From Hellea sp. (GTDB taxonomy: Bacteria; Pseudomonadota; Alphaproteobacteria; Caulobacterales; Maricaulaceae): a DNA stretch of 52,649 nt. The position numbers were made by a program, and so were the translations under genes. Positions within the stretch are counted from its first letter, which is position 1; every line of letters starts with the position of its first letter. Positions 17,490-27,221 of the stretch are shown one piece after another. A model generated the notes under the pieces. It searched no databases, was not told the origin of the DNA, and was given only the letters and a program-made list of their open reading frames with translations. The stretch lies in contig JAHDEZ010000008.1 of NCBI GenBank assembly GCA_020628425.1, positions 1-52,649 on the forward strand, read 5' to 3'.

Positions 17490-19160
17490 ATGTCTGATGC
17501 GGTACAGCGCGAAAGCATGGAATATGATGTGGTCATCGTGGGCGCCGGACCTGCCGGTCTGTCGGCGGCTATCCGCTTAAAGCAGGTCAATTCCGATATT
17601 TCGGTTGTTGTCCTTGAAAAAGGCTCTGAAGTGGGGGCGCATATCCTCTCCGGCGCCGTGCTGGATCCGATTGGCCTTAACAAGCTAATACCAGATTGGA
17701 AGGACAAAGGGGCGCCTATCGAAACCGAGGTGAAAACTGATAAATTTCTTATGCTTGGGCCAAGTGGGGCCTTGCGTATTCCAAACTTTCTTTTGCCGCC
17801 TCTGATGAATAATCACGGCAATTATATTGTTTCCATGGGTAATGTCTGTCGCTGGCTGGCCGAGCAGGCCGAAACGCTCGGTGTAGAAGTGTTCCCGGGC
17901 ATGGCCTGTTCCGAGCTGGTCTACCGCGAAGACGGATCACTCAAAGGTGTTGTTGCCGGTGAATTTGGCATTTCCAAAGATGGCACCAAAGGTGAGGGTT
18001 ATGAGCCGGGCATGGAGCTACACGGTAAATACGTTTTCCTGTCCGAAGGCGCCCGCGGTTCACTTTCGAAAATGGCTATCAAGAAATATGACCTCGACAA
18101 GGATTGCGATCACGCAAAATTCGGTCTGGGCATGAAAGAAATCTGGGAAGTAAAGCCCGAAAAACACAAGCAAGGCGAAGTCGTCCATACTATGGGGTGG
18201 CCTCTGGGCTGGAAGGCAGGTGGCGGCTCGTTCATGTATCACCTGGAGAATAATCAGGTTTATGTAGGTTATATTGTCGATTTGAATTACAAAAATCCGC
18301 ACCTTTATCCCTATGGGGAGTTCCAGCGCTGGAAACATCATCCGGAAATATCTGAGGTGCTTGAAGGCGGCAAACGCATTTCTTATGGCGCGCGTGTCGT
18401 CACTAAGGGCGGTTTCCAATCTATTCCGAAGACGGCTTTCCCTGGCGGTGCGCTACTGGGTTGTTCTGCTGGTCTGGTTAATTTGCCCCGCATTAAAGGC
18501 AATCACAATGCCATGCTGTCTGGCATAGCGGCTGCTGAGGCCGCCGCTGCGGCATTGAAAACCGGACGCTCTGGTGACACGCTTGATGATTATGATCATG
18601 AGCTGCGCACGGGTGCCGTCGGTAAGGACCTAAAGGCCGTTCGTAATGTTGCGCCTATTAACGGTAAATGGGGCCCACTGGTCGGCATGGCCCTTGGCGG
18701 CATGGATATGTGGTGCGCCAGTCTGTTCCGTTTCAATATCTTAACACCTTTTGGCGGAGCTTATAAACACGGCAAGAACGATGCAGAGTCGACTGGTAAG
18801 GCTGCCGATTACAAGGTGATCGACTATCCAAAACCGGACGGTGTTCTGTCATTTGACCGTCTGACCAATGTTAGCTTCTCCGCGACCAATCACGGTGAAG
18901 AGCAACCGTCTCATTTGAAGTTGATCGACGAGTCTATCCCGATAGGTATTAATCTGCCCAGCTTTAATGAGCCCGCGCAACGTTATTGCCCGGCTGGGGT
19001 CTATGAAGTTCTGCGAGACGATGACGGTTCGAATCCGAAGTTTCAGATTAATGCGCAAAACTGTGTGCACTGCAAAACCTGTGATATCAAAGACCCTAGT
19101 CAAAATATTGTGTGGTGTGTACCTGAAGGAGCGGGTGGCCCTAACTATCCGAATATGTAA
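17490..19160 (+). CDS. etfD: Electron transfer flavoprotein-ubiquinone oxidoreductase
   Basis: Passes electrons from ETF (fatty-acid and amino-acid dehydrogenases) to ubiquinone at the inner membrane. The 556-residue length matches the family. The FAD dinucleotide motif GAGPAG is at residues 18-23, and the 4Fe-4S ligands near the C-terminus are C500, C525, C528 and C531 (YCPAG ... NCVHCKTC). The ribosome binding site AAGAGGT precedes the ATG. It is divergent from the RimB-RimK gene, and the TPR lipoprotein follows after 11 bases, so they may be cotranscribed. Confidence 0.97.
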   Translation: MSDAVQRESMEYDVVIVGAGPAGLSAAIRLKQVNSDISVVVLEKGSEVGAHILSGAVLDPIGLNKLIPDWKDKGAPIETEVKTDKFLMLGPSGALRIPNFLLPPLMNNHGNYIVSMGNVCRWLAEQAETLGVEVFPGMACSELVYREDGSLKGVVAGEFGISKDGTKGEGYEPGMELHGKYVFLSEGARGSLSKMAIKKYDLDKDCDHAKFGLGMKEIWEVKPEKHKQGEVVHTMGWPLGWKAGGGSFMYHLENNQVYVGYIVDLNYKNPHLYPYGEFQRWKHHPEISEVLEGGKRISYGARVVTKGGFQSIPKTAFPGGALLGCSAGLVNLPRIKGNHNAMLSGIAAAEAAAAALKTGRSGDTLDDYDHELRTGAVGKDLKAVRNVAPINGKWGPLVGMALGGMDMWCASLFRFNILTPFGGAYKHGKNDAESTGKAADYKVIDYPKPDGVLSFDRLTNVSFSATNHGEEQPSHLKLIDESIPIGINLPSFNEPAQRYCPAGVYEVLRDDDGSNPKFQINAQNCVHCKTCDIKDPSQNIVWCVPEGAGGPNYPNM

Positions 19161-19171
19161 TACTCCGGTCT

Positions 19172-20875
19172 ATGTTTAAAAAACTCCTTATTTCTGCCGG
19201 GGCATTTGCCATGCTTGCCGGTTGTGCCTCAACAGGAACCAATGGAACTCAGTCTGCATCAAACCTTGCTGGAAAAGATGCACGGATTTTCGCTGATTAT
19301 CTGATTGGCAGCTATGCCAATGAAATTGATGATGCCAGAAATCGCGCCGACTATTTTGGCAATGCATATGAGCAAGACGCCTCAGATGATGTGTTGGCCC
19401 GTAAAGCTGTTGCGGCAGCCTGGATGGCCGGAGATATAGATGAGGCCAAGGCGCTTTCACGGGACATTTTATCCAAGCACCCAGAAGAGCCAATGGCACG
19501 CGCAATTATGGGCGGACTTGCATTTTCCGAAGGAAATTACCGCACGGCTGAGAGATATTTTGATGTTCAGAGCGATGATCCGACCGTTCAAATTCTTATC
19601 GATATAATGGGGGCCTGGACGCAGGACGCGCTGGGAGATCAGGAAGCAGGGAGTGAAAGACTCGATGATTTGTCCGGGTGGGCCTATGTCAAAGTTCTAG
19701 GGCAAATCCAGCGCGCTAATCTTTTGGGGGCTGAGGGGGATTTGGACACATCTCTTGCGATATTAGATCTGGCGGATAGTGCTGGTGTGGCAACGATTGA
19801 AGTGGCTTTGTCCCGTGCGCGACTTTTATCCGAAAGCGGTGATGATGAAGGCGCATTGGAGTTTATTTCCGAGTTTGACGAAATAAATGGTGGTTTTCAA
19901 AGTGGGCCAGTCAAAGTCTATCTCGAAGACCTGCAGGACGATAATGTGCTGTCACAACGTTTGACGCCGCAACAAGAGGCGTCATGGGCTATGAATGAGG
20001 CAGCTGGCGGCTTTTTCCTGCCTAATCGTGCCAATGATGTGGCAGAGGTGTTTTTGCGGACAGCGGCAACAATTGATCCGACCAATGATAAATCCAAACT
20101 TTGGTTGGCCAGTGTCATAAAAGAAGAGCGTCAGGACGAGGCTCTGGAATTATACCGCGCCATTAGTCCCGATTCACCCTATGCTATAGCGGCTCGATTG
20201 GCCGAGGCAGATGTATTTTTTGACCGGGATGATGACGCTCGGGCCATGTCTATCCTGGAAGCGGCCAATCAGGAATTTGATAATTTCACCACAAGAGAAG
20301 CCCTGGGACGTGCCCGTCTCATCAGAGAAAATTACAAAGACGCCCTGCCAATTTATGATGCGCTTATCAGCGAGATGAGCGAGGAGGATCTGAAAAATAA
20401 TACGCTTCCGCTTTATTTTCGTGCCATTTGTTATGAGCGTGAAGAGCAGTGGGAAAAGGCTGTCGAAGATTTCCGTCGTGTGTTGGAAATAGATCCTGAG
20501 GATGCGGACACGCTGAACTATCTGGGATATACTTGGGTTGACCGAGGGGAAAATCTGACAGAGGCCTTTGACATGATTGAAAAGGCGGTTGAACTTGAAC
20601 CCGACAGCGGTGCTATAATCGATAGTCTCGGGTGGGCTCATTACAAATTAGGGCGCTATGAGTTGGCCAAGGACAATCTTGAAAAAGCCGTTGAGTTGAC
20701 TCCCAATAGTGCAACGATTGTAGACCATCTTGGAGATGTCTATTGGAAGCTGGGACGCTTTCGCGAAGCCGGCTATCAGTGGCAGCGGGCTTTGGAGTTT
20801 GATCCAACGGAAAAAGAACGCAAAAATATAGAAGCCAAGCTCAAGGGTGGCCTGTCTGCGGCGACGTCTGATTAA
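19172..20875 (+). CDS. TPR-repeat lipoprotein
   Basis: A 567-residue lipoprotein: signal peptide with lipobox LAGC (C18), then a long helical-repeat array. The C-terminal third carries clear tetratricopeptide repeats (for example WEKAVEDFRRVLEIDPEDAD and its successors, residues 425-545). Many alphaproteobacteria keep such a TPR lipoprotein immediately before ispE. Role unknown; such proteins scaffold envelope complexes. There are three bases to ispE, so the two are an operon. Confidence 0.85.
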   Translation: MFKKLLISAGAFAMLAGCASTGTNGTQSASNLAGKDARIFADYLIGSYANEIDDARNRADYFGNAYEQDASDDVLARKAVAAAWMAGDIDEAKALSRDILSKHPEEPMARAIMGGLAFSEGNYRTAERYFDVQSDDPTVQILIDIMGAWTQDALGDQEAGSERLDDLSGWAYVKVLGQIQRANLLGAEGDLDTSLAILDLADSAGVATIEVALSRARLLSESGDDEGALEFISEFDEINGGFQSGPVKVYLEDLQDDNVLSQRLTPQQEASWAMNEAAGGFFLPNRANDVAEVFLRTAATIDPTNDKSKLWLASVIKEERQDEALELYRAISPDSPYAIAARLAEADVFFDRDDDARAMSILEAANQEFDNFTTREALGRARLIRENYKDALPIYDALISEMSEEDLKNNTLPLYFRAICYEREEQWEKAVEDFRRVLEIDPEDADTLNYLGYTWVDRGENLTEAFDMIEKAVELEPDSGAIIDSLGWAHYKLGRYELAKDNLEKAVELTPNSATIVDHLGDVYWKLGRFREAGYQWQRALEFDPTEKERKNIEAKLKGGLSAATSD

Positions 20876-20878
20876 TCC

Positions 20879-21724
20879 ATGTTTGTTGAAACGGCGCGGG
20901 CAAAGGTCAATCTCAATCTTCATGTCGGACGATTAATCAAAGATCCGACGCATCCCTATAATGGCTATCATCCGTTATCTAGCCTGGTGGTATTCGCGGC
21001 TATAGGTGATGGCTTATCCTGTGAAGAAGCCAAATCGACCTCACTTGAAATTTCCGGCCCTAATGGTGAAGGCTTAGAGGCTGATAGTCGAAACCTTATC
21101 CTTAGAGCTTATGAGGCCGTCTCTGCTAAAGCGGCTTTACCCTTGATCAACTTCCATTTGGTTAAGAACCTGCCCGTTGCCAGCGGCATAGGTGGCGGAA
21201 GTGCAGATGCTGGCGCGGCCTTAAGATTACTCAAAAACTTCGTCGACTTGCCGGATAGTGATTGGATGGAGATTGCCCGTTCATTGGGCGCCGATGTTCC
21301 TGTGTGTTTCCATTCCAAGACCTGTCTCATGACTGGCATAGGTGAGCAATTGAGCTTCATATCCGATTGGGGAACCGAGGCTGCGCTCTTGGTTAACCCC
21401 GGCCTGCCGTTAAGCACGAAACAGGTCTTTCAGCATTTTGATGGCCTGGATAGCAGGCTTTTGATTGATGTTGCGCCGATGAATATTTCGGCCGATGGCC
21501 GCAATGATTTGCAATATTCAGCCATAGAACTCACCCCTGAAATCCAGACTTGTCTAGACGTTCTGAAAGGACAAAAAGGATGTCTAGTTCATCGCATGTC
21601 GGGGTCTGGGGCGACTTGTTTTGGCATTTTTGAAGCGACAGAGCAGGCTCAAAAGGCTGAATATCAGTTACAACAACTTTTTCCTCATTGGTGGATAAAA
21701 TCCACAATGCTCGGTGATGGATGA
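20879..21724 (+). CDS. ispE: 4-diphosphocytidyl-2-C-methyl-D-erythritol kinase
   Basis: Phosphorylates CDP-methylerythritol in the MEP isoprenoid pathway. This 281-residue GHMP kinase has ARAKVNLNLHV at the N-terminus (substrate contact), YHPLSSLV, the ATP loop LPVASGIGGGSADAGAALR (about residues 98-116) and a C-terminal MSGSGATCFG glycine motif. Its product pathway feeds the polyprenyl synthase encoded at 22759-23775, and the prenyl-phosphate-using glycosyltransferase lies immediately downstream, so the neighbourhood is lipid-carrier themed. Confidence 0.96.
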   Translation: MFVETARAKVNLNLHVGRLIKDPTHPYNGYHPLSSLVVFAAIGDGLSCEEAKSTSLEISGPNGEGLEADSRNLILRAYEAVSAKAALPLINFHLVKNLPVASGIGGGSADAGAALRLLKNFVDLPDSDWMEIARSLGADVPVCFHSKTCLMTGIGEQLSFISDWGTEAALLVNPGLPLSTKQVFQHFDGLDSRLLIDVAPMNISADGRNDLQYSAIELTPEIQTCLDVLKGQKGCLVHRMSGSGATCFGIFEATEQAQKAEYQLQQLFPHWWIKSTMLGDG

Positions 21725-21734
21725 CGGGTGATGT

Positions 21735-22766
21735 GTGAATAGTCTTTATATTATTCTGGGCCTGAGTTTTACGGTTGCGTTGGGGGTTAGCGGCTTCATG
21801 ATCCTGGCCGGTATTGGTGATAAACCAGGCGAACGCTCCAGCCACGTCAGCGTAACGCCGACTGGCGGCGGATTAGGTATTGTCGCAGCCTTGGGATTGG
21901 TATCTTTGATGTTAGCTTTAAACCCCGGTCTTTTGGGGAATTTGAACATGGAAGTCACACCAAAATTTGCTCAAGTTTTATCCTTGATTTGGGCAGTTGG
22001 GTTTCTGGGTTTAATGGATGATATTCTCGATTTGTCAGCCGGCTTCAAGTTTTTATTGATGGTCTTGATATCAATTGCAGCCGTTTGGACGGTTGGCCCT
22101 GTCACGAGTTTGCCGTTTGGTGGCGCCTATGCGCCCCTTCCAGATTGGTTCGCCTTGAGTGGTTCTGTATTCTGGGTGTTTGTGGTCATAAATATTGTCA
22201 ATTTCATGGACGGCTCTAACGGACTTATGTTGGTCGTTATGGGGCTGGCCAGTATTTTTATGGCCTATGTTGCTTTAATCGTAGGCGCGAGAGAGCCATT
22301 TCTGATGTTGATGATTTTGACAGGCGGGATTGCAGGATTGGCAGTTTATAATTTTCGGCGGCAGGCTCGAATTTTTTCGGGCGATGTGGGCTCTTTAACT
22401 ATCGGATTAACCTATGCGGTTTGTGTTTTATGGATCTATACCGACTCCGAGATCGCGAACACAGTTTACATCGGACCGGTGCTAATCTTGCCTTTTATTG
22501 TTGATACCTTTTTTACTTTGCTTCGCCGTGCAAAGAATAAAGAAAAGCTGACACAAGCGCATCGTTCTCATCTTTATCAACGCCTTATCAAAAGCGGAAA
22601 ATCCCACATGTCGGTCGCTGTGACTTATGGTGTTAGCGTTGTATTACTCATGTATTATTCGCAGTGGGCCATGATGAACGGGTTCTTCCAGTTCATCAAC
22701 TATCCGATCCTGCCGGCGATGATCTTTAGTATGATTTATTTACTGGTGAGCCGCCGGCTTAACTAA
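21735..22766 (+). CDS. WecA/MraY-type polyprenyl-phosphate sugar-1-phosphate transferase
   Basis: A 343-residue, roughly ten-helix inner-membrane enzyme of glycosyltransferase family 4. Signature segments are KPGERSSHVSVTPTGGGLGI (residues 29-48), the metal-binding LMDDILDL, NFMDGSNGL, FSGDVGS and the cytoplasmic HRSHLYQRLIKSG loop. It would start a lipid-linked glycan by loading a HexNAc-1-phosphate onto undecaprenyl phosphate. The start is GTG at 21735 with a weak ribosome binding site, ten bases after ispE. The last eight bases overlap the convergent polyprenyl synthase. The sugar donor cannot be told. Confidence 0.88.
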   Translation: MNSLYIILGLSFTVALGVSGFMILAGIGDKPGERSSHVSVTPTGGGLGIVAALGLVSLMLALNPGLLGNLNMEVTPKFAQVLSLIWAVGFLGLMDDILDLSAGFKFLLMVLISIAAVWTVGPVTSLPFGGAYAPLPDWFALSGSVFWVFVVINIVNFMDGSNGLMLVVMGLASIFMAYVALIVGAREPFLMLMILTGGIAGLAVYNFRRQARIFSGDVGSLTIGLTYAVCVLWIYTDSEIANTVYIGPVLILPFIVDTFFTLLRRAKNKEKLTQAHRSHLYQRLIKSGKSHMSVAVTYGVSVVLLMYYSQWAMMNGFFQFINYPILPAMIFSMIYLLVSRRLN

Positions 22767-23775
22767 CTCGAGACACAACATAATGAGACAAAGCTTCGAG
22801 GGTTTTTTTCCAGTCTGAGTCCTCGAAACGGTCAAGCGCGGACACGGCCTTGGCAGCATAGGTTCGTGCCTGTTGCAATGTTGACTCTAGGGCGCCAGAT
22901 TGGCGAAGCAAAGACACGGCGCGTTCCAGATCCGTATCGGTTTGATCGTGGTCAATTATCACACGCTGCCAAAATGCCCGGGCGTCCAAGTCAGCATTAT
23001 CAAGAGCACGTATGACCGGCAGGGTCACTTTGCCCTCGCGGAAATCATCCCCCACTGATTTTCCGAGTGCGGATGAAAGCCCACCATAGTCCAACGCGTC
23101 ATCCACGAGCTGAAAGGCCAGACCCAAATTTTGACCATAGCTGCGCAGAGCGGAGCGATCAGCTTCGCTGCGATCAGAAATAACCGGAGATACTTCGCAG
23201 GCCGCTGCAAATAGGGCTGCCGTTTTGGCGCCAATAATATCCAAATAAGTCTGTTCGGTTATATGAATATCTCGAAGCGCGGCTAACTGGTGTACTTCGC
23301 CTTCGGCTATCACTGAGGAGGCGGTCGATAAAATGCCAAGCGCTTCCATTGAACCTGTTTCGACCATCAGGTTGAAAGCCCGCGCAAATAGAAAATCACC
23401 GACCAGAATACTGGCGGAATTGCCCCAGATGCGGTTGGCGACTTTGCGGCCGCGGCGTAAGGCGCTCTCATCAATGACATCATCATGCAAAAGTGTAGCA
23501 CTGTGAATAAACTCGACGGCAGCGGCCAGTTTGTGATGCCCACCGGTTACGCCGCCGCAAAGCTGTGCACAGGCAATGGTCAGAAGAGGCCTAAGTCGCT
23601 TTCCGCCTGCGCCCACCAGATGGTCAGCTAAATCAGGAATCATACCAACAGGACTTTGCATGCGTTTCTTAATGATGGCGTTGACAGCCTGCATATCGGC
23701 TTCTGCCATTTCCAGCAGTATCTCAGCCGGATTGGGGGCGTTATCGCTTGTCTTGATATGCGCCGGTGCGTTCAC
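22759..23775 (-). CDS. ispB: Long-chain trans-polyprenyl diphosphate synthase
   Basis: A 338-residue enzyme that elongates isopentenyl diphosphate units to the ubiquinone side chain (octa- to decaprenyl). It has the first aspartate-rich motif LLHDDVIDESALRRG, the second motif LVDDALDYGG, and GGKRLRPLL for diphosphate binding. Chain length cannot be read without a model. It is divergent from the DUF2007 gene, the standard alphaproteobacterial arrangement. ispB is used as the nearest symbol; the gene could equally be called ddsA or sdsA. Confidence 0.92.
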   Translation of the reverse strand: MNAPAHIKTSDNAPNPAEILLEMAEADMQAVNAIIKKRMQSPVGMIPDLADHLVGAGGKRLRPLLTIACAQLCGGVTGGHHKLAAAVEFIHSATLLHDDVIDESALRRGRKVANRIWGNSASILVGDFLFARAFNLMVETGSMEALGILSTASSVIAEGEVHQLAALRDIHITEQTYLDIIGAKTAALFAAACEVSPVISDRSEADRSALRSYGQNLGLAFQLVDDALDYGGLSSALGKSVGDDFREGKVTLPVIRALDNADLDARAFWQRVIIDHDQTDTDLERAVSLLRQSGALESTLQQARTYAAKAVSALDRFEDSDWKKTLEALSHYVVSRVS

Positions 23776-23880
23776 GGAGGAATTCCATTTCTGTTGTATT
23801 TCTTAAATAAGGCCTCATATAAAGGGTAACAAGCCCCTTTGGGGGCGTGAAGTCGCCGCAGGCAGGAAAGGCACAAACTT

Positions 23881-24105
23881 ATGCGCACAGTTATCGCCAC
23901 GACCAATCCGGCAACATTGAACTTTGCCGAAGCTGTATTGAAATCCGAAGGCATTCCGTCCTTTATTCTGGACCAGCATCAGAGCATTGTGGACGGTTCT
24001 ATTGGCATTATCCCGCGTCGGCTGTCCGTTTTGGATGATGATTATGATGAAGCGGTGACGCTTTTAGAGCGAGCTGAACTGGGCCATGAGATATATCGGG
24101 ATTAA
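23881..24105 (+). CDS. DUF2007 small protein
   Basis: A 74-residue cytoplasmic protein of the DUF2007 family ('putative prokaryotic signal transducing protein'). The compact alpha/beta pattern TNPATLNFAEAVLKSEGIPSF, then GIIPRRLSVLDDDYDEAVTLL, is characteristic. AGGAAAGG lies about ten bases before the ATG. The leader contains a GCCCC/GGGGC hairpin at about 23831-23844. The family binds small ligands or partner proteins in a few cases; no function is proven. Confidence 0.85.
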   Translation: MRTVIATTNPATLNFAEAVLKSEGIPSFILDQHQSIVDGSIGIIPRRLSVLDDDYDEAVTLLERAELGHEIYRD

Positions 24106-24178
24106 CCCGTTGAATTAGGGTTGAATTTTGAGAGGTTCCTTATAGGTTGCGCCGCACACCCTAACGCCGGACGCAATC

Positions 24179-25081
24179 ATGTCAAAACCTTCGGATAATT
24201 CCCTTTCTTTTCAGGACCTAATCCTGACCTTGCAACGCTATTGGTCGGAGCAGGGCTGTGTGATTTTACAACCCTTTGACCTGGAGGTCGGCGCGGGAAC
24301 ATTGCACCCGGCCACCGTCTTGCGTTCTCTGGGGCCAAAGCCTTGGAACGTGGCCTATGTACAGCCCTCCCGGCGTCCGGCGGATGGCCGTTACGGCGAA
24401 AACCCGAACCGCTTGCAGCATTACTACCAGTTTCAGGTTATCATGAAGCCTAACCCGCCCAATTATCAGGATCTCTATCTTGGCTCTTTGGATGCCATCG
24501 GCATTGACCGGGACTTGCATGATATCCGCTTTGTCGAAGATGACTGGGAAAACCCCACAGTGGGTGCATGGGGTCTGGGCTGGGAGGTCTGGTGCGATGG
24601 TATGGAAGTGTCGCAATACACTTATTTCCAACAGGTCGGCGGTCTGGATCTGGATCTGGTTTCTGGTGAGCTAACATATGGGCTGGAGCGCCTGGCCATG
24701 TATGTGCAGGGTGTCGAAAATGTCTATGATCTGAAATTCAACGATGCGGGTGTGCTTTACGGCGAGGTCTTCCATCAAAACGAAGTCGAGCAATCGACCT
24801 ATAATTTTGAATATGCCGATACGGACAGGTTGCTGCGCTGGTTCGAAGATAGTGAGAACGAGTGTAATTACCTGTTAGGATTGGATAAGCCTTTGCCGCT
24901 TCCAGCCTATGAATATGCTTTGAAAGCCTCGCATTTGTTCAATCTTTTGGATGCGCGCGGTGTTGTGTCACCAACTCAGCGGCAGGAGTATATTAAGCGC
25001 GTCCGCGATTTGGCAAAAGGATGCGCGGAAAGCTATGTCAAAATCGATGCCGAGCTGCTGGTAAGGGGCTGGAGAGCATAA
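24179..25081 (+). CDS. glyQ: Glycyl-tRNA synthetase alpha subunit
   Basis: Catalytic subunit of the tetrameric (alpha2beta2) class II glycyl-tRNA synthetase. At 300 residues it is the usual size. Class II motif regions are visible: [38 protein letters not shown] (motif 2) and [14 protein letters not shown] (motif 3). Its stop overlaps the glyS start by one base (TAATG), which favours equal subunit synthesis. Confidence 0.98.
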   Translation: MSKPSDNSLSFQDLILTLQRYWSEQGCVILQPFDLEVGAGTLHPATVLRSLGPKPWNVAYVQPSRRPADGRYGENPNRLQHYYQFQVIMKPNPPNYQDLYLGSLDAIGIDRDLHDIRFVEDDWENPTVGAWGLGWEVWCDGMEVSQYTYFQQVGGLDLDLVSGELTYGLERLAMYVQGVENVYDLKFNDAGVLYGEVFHQNEVEQSTYNFEYADTDRLLRWFEDSENECNYLLGLDKPLPLPAYEYALKASHLFNLLDARGVVSPTQRQEYIKRVRDLAKGCAESYVKIDAELLVRGWRA

Positions 25082-27183
25082 TGGCTGAGTTTTTGTTTGA
25101 AATTTTCTGTGAAGAAATTCCGGCGCGCATGCAAAAGCGGGCCGGTGAGGATTTGCGCAAACTCTTGACTGAAGGGTTGGGCAAGGCCGGATTGACCCTG
25201 GACAGTGCCCATCATTGGGCGGGACCTAGACGGCTGGGCTTTAAAGCAGATGTCCCTCTAAAAAGCCCTGATATTTCAGATGAGCGCAAAGGTCCACGCA
25301 TTGGTGCGCCGGAACAGGCTTTGGCCGGTTTCATGAAAGCGGCTGGGCTGTCTGATATTTCCGAAGCGGAAGTCCGGGAGGACAAAAAAGGTCAGTTTTA
25401 TGTGGCCAAAATAGAAAAACCGGGTCGGGCATCAGATGAAATTATTTCCGACGTCGTTGCCGATGTGATGAACAATTTCCCCTGGCCGAAAAGCATGAAG
25501 TCCGGCGGCTCAAGTTTTCGATGGGTGCGTCCATTACAGCGCTTGATTTGCCTTTTAGACGGTAAGGTTATTCCTGTTGAAGTTGGCAGCATAACGGCCG
25601 GTAACCTGACAGAGGGGCATCGCCAACATGGCCGAGGGCCGTTTTCCGTCGCCGATTATGCCAGCTATAAGTCCAAACTCGAAGGTGAGGGCCATGTTGT
25701 ATTGGAAATGGATGACCGCAAGTCAAAAATCATAACCAATGCTCGAGAACTCTGTGAAAAGGCCGGTCTAGAACTCGTTGAAGATGAAGGGCTGTTAAAT
25801 GAAGTGGCTGGTCTGGCCGAATGGCCGGTGGTTATCCTTGGCGATATGGACCCGTCATTTCTGGAATTGCCGGGTGAGGTTATTCGGCTCTCCATGCGCG
25901 ATCATCAAAAATATTTCGCTGTCCGCGATCCCAAATCTGGAGGACTGGCGCCAAACTTTATTGTGGTCGCCAATCAGATGGCGCCTGATGGTGGCAAAGC
26001 CATCGCGGCAGGTAACTCACGGGTGCTATCGGCGCGACTGTCGGACGGGAAATTTTTCCAGACGGAAGACGCTAAGAAAAAGCTCGAAGATTATTACGAT
26101 AAGCTCGGCACAGTGGTCTTCCATAAAAAGCTCGGCTCTATCAAAGATAAAGCTCAGCGCGTTGAAGCTTTAGCGAGAGAGCTGGCCGATAATGTGGGGG
26201 CGGATGCAGGCAAAACAGCGCTCGCTGCGCGATTGGCCAAATGTGATTTGGTCACGCAGACGGTTATCGAGTTTACCTCTTTACAGGGACAAATCGGCCG
26301 CCTGATGTATGAGAAGGAGGGCGGCGACAAAGACGTCGCTCTGGCCATTGAGGAACATTATAAGCCCGCAGGGCCATCGGACGGCGTTCCTTCTGAGCCA
26401 ATTTCCGTTGCTGTAGCTTTGGCCGATAAGATCGACACGCTGGTTGGATTTTGGGCCATCGACGAAAAACCGACAGGATCCAAAGACCCATTCGGTCTGA
26501 GGCGGTCTGCGCTTGGCATGGTGCGGATAATTCTGGGGAATAAACTACGTCTGGATCTTTCCAAGGAGTTTCTCAAAGGCTGGGCCGTCATGGAGATGGA
26601 AAATCTGGGTGACGGCGAGTCTGGTCGTCTGTCTGACGGCGTGATCAGCGGTGATGAAAAATCCGCCCTCGATAATCTGGTGGCTTTCATGATTGATCGC
26701 CTCAAAGTTCATTTGCGCGACCAAGGCGTGCGTCACGATCTGATCGATGCGGTTTTTGCCCTGGGACAGGATGACCTTGTGGCTATTGTCGAGCGCGTGG
26801 AAGCTTTGCAATCCTTCCTTTCTACAGAGGATGGAGGTAATCTTCTGGCCGGCTATAAGCGGGCCGCCAATATCCTCAAAGCGGAAGCCAAGAAAGGTGC
26901 GCTGCCCGAAGGCTCGCCCAATAAAGGGACGCAGTCCGAAGAATCCGCACTTTATGAGGCACTAAGTCGCGCTAAGGGCGAAATCGATACAGCACTTGAA
27001 AAAGAGGCTTATTCAAAGGCTATGGCAGCGCTGTCAGTGTTGAGAAAACCTATAGATATTTTCTTTGATAAGGTGACGGTCAATTCTGAAATTCCCGCTG
27101 AGCGCGAAAATCGGCTTAGACTTTTGAAAGAAATTCGTGATACGGCAGGTCAAATAGCCAATTTTGAGGCCATAGAAGGATAA
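25081..27183 (+). CDS. glyS: Glycyl-tRNA synthetase beta subunit
   Basis: A 700-residue tRNA-binding subunit partner of GlyQ. It starts [17 protein letters not shown], exactly the family N-terminus, so the upstream in-frame methionine at 25021 is not used. Internal landmarks are WPKSMKSGG, FRWVRPLQ, SMRDHQKYFAV and the HD-like region LAKCDLVTQTVIEF, ending with an anticodon-binding helical domain. A perfect hairpin begins two bases after the stop and separates it from ppdK. Confidence 0.98.
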   Translation: MAEFLFEIFCEEIPARMQKRAGEDLRKLLTEGLGKAGLTLDSAHHWAGPRRLGFKADVPLKSPDISDERKGPRIGAPEQALAGFMKAAGLSDISEAEVREDKKGQFYVAKIEKPGRASDEIISDVVADVMNNFPWPKSMKSGGSSFRWVRPLQRLICLLDGKVIPVEVGSITAGNLTEGHRQHGRGPFSVADYASYKSKLEGEGHVVLEMDDRKSKIITNARELCEKAGLELVEDEGLLNEVAGLAEWPVVILGDMDPSFLELPGEVIRLSMRDHQKYFAVRDPKSGGLAPNFIVVANQMAPDGGKAIAAGNSRVLSARLSDGKFFQTEDAKKKLEDYYDKLGTVVFHKKLGSIKDKAQRVEALARELADNVGADAGKTALAARLAKCDLVTQTVIEFTSLQGQIGRLMYEKEGGDKDVALAIEEHYKPAGPSDGVPSEPISVAVALADKIDTLVGFWAIDEKPTGSKDPFGLRRSALGMVRIILGNKLRLDLSKEFLKGWAVMEMENLGDGESGRLSDGVISGDEKSALDNLVAFMIDRLKVHLRDQGVRHDLIDAVFALGQDDLVAIVERVEALQSFLSTEDGGNLLAGYKRAANILKAEAKKGALPEGSPNKGTQSEESALYEALSRAKGEIDTALEKEAYSKAMAALSVLRKPIDIFFDKVTVNSEIPAERENRLRLLKEIRDTAGQIANFEAIEG

Positions 27184-27184
27184 T

Positions 27185-27205
27185 CCACGAAACGCCGTTT
27201 CGTGG
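27185..27205 (+). promoter_or_regulatory. Perfect intercistronic hairpin between glyS and ppdK
   Basis: CCACGAAAC and GTTTCGTGG form a nine-base perfect stem with a three-base GCC loop, directly after the glyS stop codon. No T-run follows, so it is not a standard terminator. It could protect the 3' end of a processed glyQS message or cause partial termination. The ppdK ribosome binding site (CAGGTGG) lies just beyond. Confidence 0.75.
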
Positions 27206-27221
27206 CGTGACAGGTGGAAAA

